Assembly (NCBI GenBank): GCA_002778095.1
Contig: PCDL01000001.1
Coordinates: 6,012,501-6,076,500 of the forward strand
Source of the DNA: Fragosphaeria purpurea
Taxonomy: Eukaryota > Ascomycota > Sordariomycetes > Ophiostomatales > Ophiostomataceae
DNA length: 64,000 nt
Direction of reading: 5' to 3'
Shown here piece by piece: positions 1-9,700 of this stretch; position 1 is the stretch's first letter; each line of letters opens with the position of its first letter. The notes under the pieces are model-generated. The model was not told the origin of the DNA. It did not search any database and worked only from the letters and a program-made list of their open reading frames with translations. The position numbers were made by a program, and so were the translations under genes.

Positions 1-1940
1 AGCAAGTGATTACGATGACAGCTACAAAGTACAAGTACGGACTCCAGCGGCGAACGAGGCAGTGACAACCGATGTGCGCGGTGGCGGCCGAAGCGGGAAG
101 GTGCGCCTTGCGAAGAGGAAGGTGTGGTCGCGCATGAAGGCGCAATAAAATAACAAGAAAAGACGGGAAAGGAGGCAAGAGAATAGGGGGTTCCGGAGAA
201 GGAGCGACCCAACCGCGGACCAGGAAAAAGGGGAAAACCCAGCCCCAAGCGCACAAGCAAAAGCAAAAAAAGGGAAGCAGCGCGGGCCTTGTCCTGCTTT
301 ATGCCTTACAATGGACGGAAGTAAGAATACTAAGTAATAATACTCGATCAAATGCGGGTAATCGGCATGCAAGTCCTCGTACCGGTTACCAGTATTGGGT
401 ACAACTACAACAGACGTCGAAAGCGGCTGACCTTGGCGGGCACCCCGGCCACTTGGCGGCTCTGGGCGACGAAGAGGCAGACGAAAAATCCCCTCTTTTG
501 CGCCTGAAGACGAGAAATTGCTGCGGAGAAGATCTTCAGTGACTGGACCACCGCAACCAGAAAAAATGACCCAAAACAATAACAAAGACGACGACGACGA
601 CGACAACAACAACAAAGGGGATCGAAAACGCGCAAGGAGAAGAAAACAACGCCGCCGCCAAGGCTCTATACGAGTACCTATGGACGCCCGCAGCCAAATG
701 CCCAGCTTTTTCTGCCCCATGCGACCAGCATCCACGAAGAATCAGGAGGGCTTTTGGAAACAAAGAAAGCCCTGTGCGAAGTACGACGATGGTTTTCCTT
801 TTTTTAGCGCCGCCGAGCCTATGTGGGTGCGCCGGTGCCTTGCGTCGTCTTGGCGCCGCTTGGCCTAGTTACAGCGTACGACGCTGGAGGCGAGCGTACT
901 TAGTACGGCGTACAGAATACGTATATGTAAGCAGATGTACTGCTATTAATACGGTATGCCTCAACATACGGGCAAAGTAATACCACCGTCGCACGGAACC
1001 GGAGCTTATCGCCAAGGCGTCGTCATCCGCAGCAGGCAGGCTGGAAAATTGGTTTTCATGTGCTCATTTCACTGAAAGAAAGGCCAAGATCGCCAAGATC
1101 CAGCCTCATTAGAGACTACGGGGCAATTGTACTTCGTAGGTTCTGACTCCGTAATCTTCGTGGACGGGTGATTCCGTCGGTCGCAGATAGGGTGCTGCTC
1201 ACCTAATATTATGTCATGTGATCGAGGCCAATATCAGCAATCTTATCGATAAGCTGGTTGGATTAGTCATTATACACAGCGTTGAGATCGCCATGTTGTT
1301 AAGGGGCCGGCAGAACCGACGCTCGGAACCAAGGTTTGCAAATGGCGATACTCAAGTGAGGAAAGGCCTATTCTCTCAAGATACAAATGTCGTTTTATGT
1401 AACTGAAAATAACAATTTGAAAATGCCATCTCGTTCGATTTTAAAAGCAGCACTTTCTGCCCTTCGTGTTGTAGGTAAGCGAATCTCTGATTTGCCGCGA
1501 GGCGCGCTAAAAACGGACGGCTTGTAATAAAGTTTTGAGAGCGTAAGGTGGCAGAATCTTTGTTTAAGGGAATTTTTCGAGTCATATTTTTTGAACTTGT
1601 ACGACGCGTGAAGCTTGTTTTGTGTAGAATTTGTCACTCTATCGGCCTACGAAGTAGACCTGCTGCTATTTTCTCAGGCTCTTTATTTTTTTATTTCAGT
1701 TTCAACTCGATCCTTTTTCTATCCTCTCACACTTCTTTTCATCCACCATCCTTTCTCCTACTTTCATCGAGAGAACTACATCGACTCTTCTTTAGCTACC
1801 ATCGCCGTCTATTTGAGTCACAACAGCTTTCACTCAGGCATCTTACAAAACGTAGGTTCTCATCAGCACTTCTTCTTCCTCGACGATCCACGCTCACAAC
1901 TCATCTAGCCTAGCCTCCCTGTCCCCACGCGATATCCACC
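1..1940. other. Left-end non-coding region upstream of ADE1
   Basis: No convincing gene is seen. Open frames here are short, use rare-looking codons and give basic or hydrophobic low-complexity products. A GAC/AAC trinucleotide tract lies at about 588-616. A TACTTCGTA copy of the decamer family discussed in the findings is at 1130-1138. From about 1670 the plus strand becomes pyrimidine-rich, as expected for the promoter and 5' leader of ADE1. Confidence 0.5.
1814..1820 (+). promoter_or_regulatory. Possible CPC1/Gcn4-type site upstream of ADE1
   Basis: The heptamer TGAGTCA lies about 120 bases before the ADE1 start. This is a perfect match to the TGASTCA site of the general amino-acid control bZIP activators (Gcn4, CPC1), and in yeast several purine genes respond to that system. 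A single heptamer can occur by chance, so this is a suggestion only. Confidence 0.35.
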
Positions 1941-2930
1941 ATGGCCGGCGTGCTCACGTCCATTGACCTGCCGGGCCTCACCAAGGTCGCCTCTGGCAAG
2001 GTTCGCGAGATGTTCCTCGACGGCAACGACGCCCTGCTCTTCGTCGCCACCGACCGCCTCTCCGCTTACGACGTCGTGCTCGCCAACGGCGTGCCCAACA
2101 AGGCCGTCGTCCTCACCCAGCTGACCGCCTACTGGCTCCGCGTGCTGTCCGCCCCGGACGTCTTGGCGCCCTACCTGCCTGCGGGTGCGCCCCCGCTGGC
2201 CACCCACCTGCTGGCGCTGGCCCCCAGTCCCGCCGCGCCGCTGTCCACGGCCGAGCGCGCCCTCCTCCGCGGTCGCTGCATGCGCGTCCGCCGTCTCCGC
2301 ATGTTCCCCGTCGAAGCCATTGTCCGCGGCTACCTCGCCGGCTCTGCCTACAACGAGTACCGCACCCACGGCACCGTGCACGGCGAGCCGGTCGCCGCCG
2401 GCGGGCGGTTCCCGCCGGGGCTCGTGCAGTGCCAGAAGCTGCCGGCGCCCGTGTACACGCCCTCGACCAAGGCCCCCGCGGACGTCGAGGGCGCCCACGA
2501 CGAGAACATTTCGCGCGAGCAGGCCGCGGCCCTCATCGGCAACCCGGCCCACGCGGCCCGCATCGAGACGCTGGCCGTGGCGCTGTACTCGGCCGCCGCC
2601 GCGCACGCGGCGGCACGGGGCGTGCTGATCGCCGACACCAAATTCGAATTCGGCCTCGACGAGGCGACGGGCGAGGTCGTGCTGGCGGACGAGGTGCTGA
2701 CGCCGGACTCGTCGCGGTTCTGGCCGGCGGACCAGTACGAGCCCGGCCGCGAGCAGGCGAGCCTGGACAAGCAGTTTGTGCGGGACTGGCTGGTGGGCGC
2801 GGGGCTCAAGGGTCAGGCGGGCGTGGCAATGCCGGCGGCCGTGGTGGAGGCGACGTCGCAGCGGTACATGGACGTGTACGAGCGGCTGACGGGGGAGCCG
2901 ATCGACGCGGCACTGGCGCGGCTCGACTAG
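1941..2930 (+). CDS. ADE1: Phosphoribosylaminoimidazole-succinocarboxamide synthase (SAICAR synthetase)
   Basis: Joins aspartate to CAIR with ATP to give SAICAR, a cytosolic step of de novo purine synthesis. The single exon encodes 329 residues, close to the usual fungal length (about 300). Family landmarks occur in order: an N-terminal segment with SGKVREMF, then VATDRLSAYDV, the VEAIVRGYLAGSAYNEY block, the TPSTKAP and AHDENIS stretch, then DTKFEFGLD and DEVLTPDSSRFW near the C terminus. The start is the ATG in a CACCATGG context; no in-frame upstream ATG is better. The opposite strand is open over the whole gene, but that is a by-product of GC-rich codon use. A TGAGTCA element lies about 120 bases upstream. 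The next gene-like sequence downstream is the PKS relic. Confidence 0.96.
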   Translation: MAGVLTSIDLPGLTKVASGKVREMFLDGNDALLFVATDRLSAYDVVLANGVPNKAVVLTQLTAYWLRVLSAPDVLAPYLPAGAPPLATHLLALAPSPAAPLSTAERALLRGRCMRVRRLRMFPVEAIVRGYLAGSAYNEYRTHGTVHGEPVAAGGRFPPGLVQCQKLPAPVYTPSTKAPADVEGAHDENISREQAAALIGNPAHAARIETLAVALYSAAAAHAAARGVLIADTKFEFGLDEATGEVVLADEVLTPDSSRFWPADQYEPGREQASLDKQFVRDWLVGAGLKGQAGVAMPAAVVEATSQRYMDVYERLTGEPIDAALARLD

Positions 2931-4030
2931 AGAACGAAAAAACCAAAGAATCTCACCAAAGGAGAGAGACGGGCCGCCATGGCAGCGCATAGATTGTGTG
3001 GGACATAGACGGATCGAAGGGGAACAATCATGGAGGAACTGACAGCAACATGGGGGAAAGGCACGGTTGATGTTTGACGATGGGAAAGAGGGAATGAAAT
3101 AGCTACCCGTTGTGTTGTTGTTTGATTTATGGTCAGTGTATTGACCGAACAATGCAAACTTCCTCAAAAGCATTCTTTTCTACACAGCTTGCTATTTGGT
3201 TCTTCACGCTGGAAACGAGTCCTCTTCTAGTCATCGTTAGATTATTGTTGCGACGCTCCTCGAGCCGGTCATTGTTTCGGCTTCTGCCCGGACGGCCCGG
3301 CCCTTGTTCCACACGATGCAGCTATCCTGCCTGTCTGCAGCCATGCCATGTTACACATCACGTTGTCCTTTGGCGATCAAGACTTAAAGCGACTTTTCTC
3401 TCTGCGGTAAAATTAGCAGCGAATTGCGAAAGCGATGTCTCACTGCAACACTTTCGCGAGACCGTTGGGAAGGGCTTCCCATCTGGGGCACGGAACTGCC
3501 GTGTCATTGCGGATTGTTTACGGCAGACCTTGTCTTCTTTCATGACTGGTATTGGTGTTGGTGTCTTTTCCATAAATCCTTCCCATTCTAATTATCATTC
3601 ATGGTATCCTATTATTCGTACTCTGTCCTCGGCCTATTGCGTTCGGTTCACTGCCAGCACACGAAAAATATCGTTGCAAAATCACGTCCTTTAATATGAG
3701 CTCCGTCAAAAGCTGCAAGAGAATCGATTTGTTTCACTCACGTAGAAAATTTCAGTTTATCATACGTGTTGGAATCGACTCTGCAGCAGATCATCACCAC
3801 AGTTGCCGCAAGCAAGGCGAAGGGAACCACTACGCGTCGGCATCGTTACTTTTCGTTGCTCTATAACGATTATAATGCGTCCATCACCTCCCTCCGAGCC
3901 GTGGGCTAGCTCTGGATGCAAAAGTTTTCTTTCGATTTCGGTTGGGCTTTTGCCAGGTTTGCATCCCTTCTGACAGAAAAAAAAAAAGGAAAAAGAAAAT
4001 GAACACAAGCTAACCGTTTTTCTGTATAGG
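2931..4030. other. Intergenic region between ADE1 and the PKS relic
   Basis: Probably holds the ADE1 3' end. A plus-strand open frame at 3110-3694 has no recognisable domain and mixed codon use, so I do not call it. Nothing before about 4030 resembles the missing KS or AT parts of the PKS relic that follows. Confidence 0.5.
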
Positions 4031-4034
4031 AAAA

Positions 4035-6700
4035 ATGAACAAAAGCCACGGCACGTCGTTGACGTGCCATCTTACCCGTGGGAACGCTCGACGATATACT
4101 GGTCCAAGTCACCGGCCAACCGCTTTCGTCCGCACGGACACGAAGACACTATCGGCGCACCGTTGGTGAATTCTATGCGGCAGAATCCGCGCTGGCGAGG
4201 CTTTTTCCGCGTGCAAGAGAACCCCTGGCTGCAAGATCATTGCCTCTAGAAGGCCCTCATCTACCCGGCCGCCGGCATGGTGGCCATGGCGGTGGAAGCG
4301 GCCAAGCAACTGGCAGACCCGCGGCCGCACTGTCGTCGGCTACGAAATCACCGACTTCGCCAGGGCCGTGCACGACGCCGACCGGGCCTGCCCCGTCGGC
4401 CAGCCTCACCGACCTGGTCCCGCGGCAGTTCTACGAGTCGCTTCCAGGCCGGCGGGTATGGCGTCTTTGTACCCATGCACAGAAACCTGTGCTCCGAGAT
4501 TGCCTGGGGTGAATATCCCCGCTTGCTCATCGCGCTCGGCCACGAGTTGCTCATGCACGTCGACCACTTCCTCGGCCTGCTCGCTCTCAAGCAGCCCGCT
4601 GTTTCTGTCCTCTGCCATATCCAAGACGGCACCTCACAGACCCGCAACACGTCCGCTGCTCTTCCTCCTTCTCTCCGCACCGCCACTGCTTTCAACAAAG
4701 TCGTGCTGGGCAACTTCGCCTCTGCGCATGAGACGCCGCGCTTTTCCCAGTGCATTTTCTCCAACTCAGATGCCGACAACGTCTGGCATGCCGTGCAGCA
4801 GATGCAATCCCAGAATTCCGCGCTCGAACGCGTCCCACCCGTGAGGACGATACCTTCGACTGGTGAGCTCGATCTGGTGCTGTGTCTCTTGAACGGCCAA
4901 GCGCCGCCAGACGACGACAACAAGCTCGCAGCCCTCGTTAACCGCACGGCCGATGGCGGCTGGCTGGTCTTCGCAGCCAAAACGGGCCTGCCGATGCCCA
5001 CAAACACCCGAAAGAATGTTCTCCGTAACCGAGTGCTGCATGCCACCGGCCAGCGTCTCGGCAAGACAAACCCAGCAGACAGCATCCTCTATCTCGACCC
5101 CTAGAAAGTGAGCACGAGTGGCAACAGCATCAATACTGGCACTGGCACTGGCACTAGAAACAACCGCAACCGCAACCGCAACCGCAACCGCAACCGCAAC
5201 CGCAACCGCAACGGTGCCACACGTAGCCGCTTGCATCCCATCGTGGCCGACCACATCTTGCCCGACGTTCGCAAATTGTGCAACACCCTTTGCGGGCTGC
5301 TCACAAGAAACTCCCCGACACGGACGTAGCCAGTGTGGCCAATTCGGGCCTGCCTGCCCTGACATCCGAGGCCATCCGCGCGCCCGCGGTGTCGCTCCTC
5401 GAGATGGACGAAGATGCCCTCTTTTCCATGGACGCCGCGGAGTACGCGGGCCTGCACCGTTTGTGCCGCTGTGGGCCACACGCGACGCGCAGCTTGCCAC
5501 CCACGCGCTCCTGCGGTCACCCGCCGTTGGTCTGCTCCGGTCCCTGCGTGCCGAAGACCCGAAGCGATGGATTGTGACCATCGACCTGTCGAACACACGC
5601 CCACGACCAGCAGAGCACGGCGGCCTGGCCCCCAGGATTTGCCAACTGCGTTGCCCTACTGTTCAAGCGTATCTGTAGGGCCACCAGCGGTGCAACCGCC
5701 AGCGATGACGTCGGGTTTGTGTACGCTGCAGAGGACCGCCTCCTCTTCCTGCGCCTGATGCCCCTGACCCAGATCAACCGCATCGTGGAATGCAGGCCGG
5801 CCGCGTCGGAGAGCGTTGTCCCCGTGTCCTTCCGGGTCCACAACAAGGTGGGACGCAAGCTGGACGGGGCGCCTCTTGGGACGGCGCATGGCCCCTTGTT
5901 TGTCGACGACAGCGCGATCCCGGGAACGGTTTCTCCAGCCCGACGAAGTCCGCATCGCCGTAGCCGGCACTCACCTGTTCGCAAATGACACCCTGGCCGC
6001 CAAGACCAAAAACGCCTCGACCTCTTCGTCCACGTCGGCTGCTGCTGCTCTAACAACACTGGACACCGACGTCCAGGGCTACGTCATTGGCACGGGTGCC
6101 AACGCAGCCCTGCTACTACCGCGGGAATGCCTGGTTGTGGCACACGTTCAAGTTACCGTCCACGCGCACGTCGTGGTCGGCCTCAATTACGTCCACCGTG
6201 CCACGGATCGCGACAACTGGCGCCACAGCTGCCCGACAGCGTTCGCGGCCGCGCAGAATGCCAAATCTGGCATCGACGAGGGCCACCGCGTGCTTATACG
6301 GCGCGCTGCCAGCATACAGCGCAGGCCGCGCTGCAGGTCACCGCATAGCTCGGGGCCACGGCCTTTGTAGCATGCCCGAAGCCTGCCGACAAAGCATCTC
6401 GCCTACACCAAATTTTTTATCCCGGAGGCCCGCCTGTTGCCAGCCATCACAGATCCCGACGACACGGAAAGTGGACCGCCGTCTACTAGCCATGACCCAA
6501 GGAAAGGGCTTTGACGTTGTTATTGATCCCGCATCGCAGAACCTCGAGCAAGCTTTCCGTGTTGTTGCGATGATATGTCCCCGTCATTTGCGGACCGGCG
6601 GCTTCGTCGGCACCCGCCTACGAGACGTGCTATTCTTGCTGGACCGCGTCATGGCCCGCCCGCGCACCGAGCACGGCCTCGCCAAGCCCGTCTAGATCAT
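4035..6700 (+). pseudogene. Decayed highly reducing polyketide synthase fragment (AT end - DH - MT - linker - ER)
   Basis: Colinear pieces of a fungal HR-PKS are scattered over all three plus frames. In order: the post-AT motif VPSYPWERSTIYW (about 4062); the DH start with NPWLQDHCL, which keeps the catalytic-type His; an in-frame TAG at 4248; then ALIYPAAGMVAMAVEAAKQL. A frameshift leads to TVVGYEITDFARAVHDA. Next is a methyltransferase-like block, LGLLALKQPAVSVLCHIQDG, where intact enzymes read LEIGAGTG. The inter-domain linker follows (VSLLEMDEDALFSMDAAEY, about 5391) and then LLRSLRAEDPKRWIVTIDL. ER pieces close it: PDEVRIAVAGTHLFANDTL, VQGYVIGTGANAALLLP and GKGFDVVIDPASQNLEQAF (about 6502). 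KS and AT are absent before it, and no KR or ACP is seen after it. At least five frame changes plus stops rule out a working enzyme. The DNA is still GC-rich, so decay is by indels and nonsense changes rather than heavy C-to-T mutation. Confidence 0.85.
5135..5208 (+). repeat. Hexanucleotide microsatellites (ACTGGC)3 and (CAACCG)8
   Basis: Three copies of ACTGGC at 5135-5152 are followed by eight exact copies of CAACCG at 5161-5208 and one variant, CAACGG. They lie inside the PKS relic between the methyltransferase-like and linker pieces. Units of six would have kept frame if the expansion began while the gene was active. Confidence 0.9.
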
Positions 6701-9700
6701 CACCGCCGTCAGCACAGGCGGCCTAACGCTGCAGAACGACGAACGACGACAACAGCAGCAACAGCAGAAACAACCACAAGGCGGCAGCGGTCCCGTTTGG
6801 GCGCGCACCGCGCTGTTCCGCTACCTCAACAAAGTGGACGCCCCGCCGCAGGGTCTTCAGGGTTTTTAGGCTTACGGCCAGAGCTGGTTAAGACCACTAT
6901 CTTTGAGATCCCCTTCCCCAATACAAATGCAGGTTTGTGCCTGAAGCATCGGCCTTGGGTACAGCGCGTCCGCTGCTTTTGCCGTCGTCTGCCCTTGGAT
7001 TGTGCTTTCTTCTTTTTTTCTTTCTTTCTTTACTCTTCGTGTATGGTTTTTTTTACCCACTGTGTGGCGTGTGCTTTTTGCGAGCCCGTCGTTGAGGTCA
7101 TCCTCCCCGACTTTGATTCTTCACCACATACCACCGGGCTGTTGTTTGCATTTGTGGATCGTGTCTAGATTTTTCGGTGGACGTCTCAATTTTTGCACTG
7201 TTGTTTTATTTTATTTTATTGCCTACGTTGGCGTTAGGAAGGAGGATAGGAAACCAAAAAAAAATAACAACATCATGCGAAAGGGTAAACAACCATTTGG
7301 TATTTGTGATCTGGGAAAATAAATATGGAAGAGGATAAATAGTGGAAGGGAAACGGGGTTGTCATGTTCATTATGTTCTGTCGGCTAATGCACGTATGTT
7401 TGTTGTTGTTCACAACTCTGTCCATCACAGAATCGTGTTCTGTCATGCATTTAAGACCAGTTGTTATCAAACATATGATCCCCGGAAACATGCTTGGAGG
7501 TTTTGTAGGTGAACAAAAGCATGCCACGTATTCAGTCGATAATACTCCTTAATATTTCCAGACTTGTACTCCGCTACTATTACACCGCTGGCACCCAGAT
7601 CTCGGCGCTGGCCCAGGGAACCTCGCCGGAACAGACGGCACACACAAAAGAACGGTTGTATTTCAACTACATGTTGAAAAGGCGCATCTCTGCTGTTTTC
7701 TCATTAGCTGTGCGCCGTTCCGCTCTTGGTTTTGTTTCTGGCAAGATCGGCGTTTACCACGGGGGAAGCCGATCAAAAACACAGCAATAATACGACGTAC
7801 GACCAATGTGCGCGAAGAGAGTGACCGGCAAGGCAATGCACGCGGCACAAATTCAAAGAAGGGGGGCCGGACGGCATCTCGTGTCCTGTCGCTCCTTTGC
7901 CTTGTCTCTTTTTTACTTTGTATTTGACAGCAATCACGGTGGGAACAAAAAAAACTATCGAATTCTGCAAACGCAAGATGATGGGAAAGTTCGGAACGGC
8001 AGATAGTTTGCATATGGGAGAAAAAAATCAAGATAGAGGGGGAAGAAGGATTTTTCAGGCGGGAGAAGGACATAAGAAACACGTGGTGCACAACCACGAG
8101 GTACGGAGCAGTAGTTATCCATCCGTATTTCGATACTTGCGAGGTAATCTTACCTCTGCACGGTCAGCATTGGACAGGTCGGGTGGCTATATATAATTTA
8201 TTACAATGAGATCTGTATTTTGTTTATATAATAAACGCTCTTGATAATATTTTCCCTCTGTTAAACGAGGATCTTCTCGAGTATGTTATCCGAGAATACC
8301 AATATTTCAGTAGGAATCAGATACTGCTAATGAAAGGCAGCGGCTTACACTTGTGAGCAATAGGTGGGATGCTGTTGAATTTATTAGGGCGGTTACAAAG
8401 GGGTAGTGATGTGCCACTTCTTACATCTTGCATTTTCTGACTGTTCTGTTTACTTTAAATATTTACTGAAAAGGGTGTGCCCTCTCTAGCAGATCTAGCT
8501 ATCGTGAAAAAATGGTTGCTAGACACCAGGTGACTGATGGTCATAAAGCACGGGGCAGGGAGTGTAACATATATAGGGGGCCTGTGAGGGTTGATACCAT
8601 ACGAAGTACTTCTGTAGAACACTGAGGGCGGGCGGTCTTTAATCTGTGGCAGGTCATCGCCTTGATACGAAGTACGGGGTGTACAGACAGGATCTTTCTG
8701 AAGCACGTATCTCTTATATCAGAACTTGCTGCGTTAGCAAAACATCTCAGATGAAACTGTACACCTGATAGAAGAAGCGAAACTTACATAGTATTTCTGA
8801 AAAGAAATGAGGTAAGAAAAAAAAACTAAAAACACAAAATACTAGGAAGAAGAAGTACCAAATAGACACACCAAAAGACAGAAATCTAATCATAGAAGTC
8901 GCAGAATACGACGTGTGGTTTCGCGACCTCTCGGTCTCGAAAATCGGAATTGCGATGCTGCAAACAAGGGGGATTCTGTTTGATTGCGGTCTTTTGCAAC
9001 TACGGCAATCTTGGTAACGGTGTGAATACAGCAGCCGCCTGCAGGCCCGTACTGCATACACGAGAAGGAACGGGGAAGAAAAGAACACAAAGAAAAAACG
9101 AAAAAAATGAAGAATTCCCGGGAAATTGCATGCAGCTGCCGAGGTGGGCTCAAGAAACAGAAGAAAGGCAACCCAAAGGGAAAAAAAAAAGCTCCCACTA
9201 TATCATTGGCTGGCTGCATACGACGACACGTACTCGTCAAACGGGATCGGGGCCGAGGGACGATGTGGTGGTATGTCGCTCTCCGGGTGTGTTGGCAGAA
9301 GGAAACGGTGCCTTCGTTGAAACAAAATCGGTTTACAACATCAGATCACGAGACTTTTTTGTAGGATAGCCGTCCGTCCTCAAAACAGGAAGGCGCAGAA
9401 TTCCCCCCGTGGGAAAGGGTTCTGAACAAAACAACCCAAGTCAAAACGGAAGGAGCGAGTTACAACGTACGTGTACATACTTCGTATGTACTTTCGTGCA
9501 TTATGTAACAATGGCGGCGGCCAACGGAAGGGGCGCTCCGCGGGCTGGGAGAAATGACGTAATGGTGCTTTGTCCCCCGGTCGTCCTCTCCAAAAAAAAC
9601 GTGCGATATTTGTTCTCCCGCTTGGGGGCACGGAAAGAGGCGTGCAGTGTCGTGATTGGGTGGCGAAACGGCAACGTGTTTTTGGGCAGTTTTCTGTACA

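Noticed and set aside
22..735. 237-codon minus-strand frame at the left edge
   Set aside because: Low-complexity Leu/Ser/Arg composition with no conserved pattern; alternative starts and several overlapping frames are equally long.
1905..3173. 422-codon minus-strand frame opposite ADE1
   Set aside because: Arg/Gly/His/Val-rich shadow of a GC-rich gene; no domain, and ADE1 is certain on the other strand.
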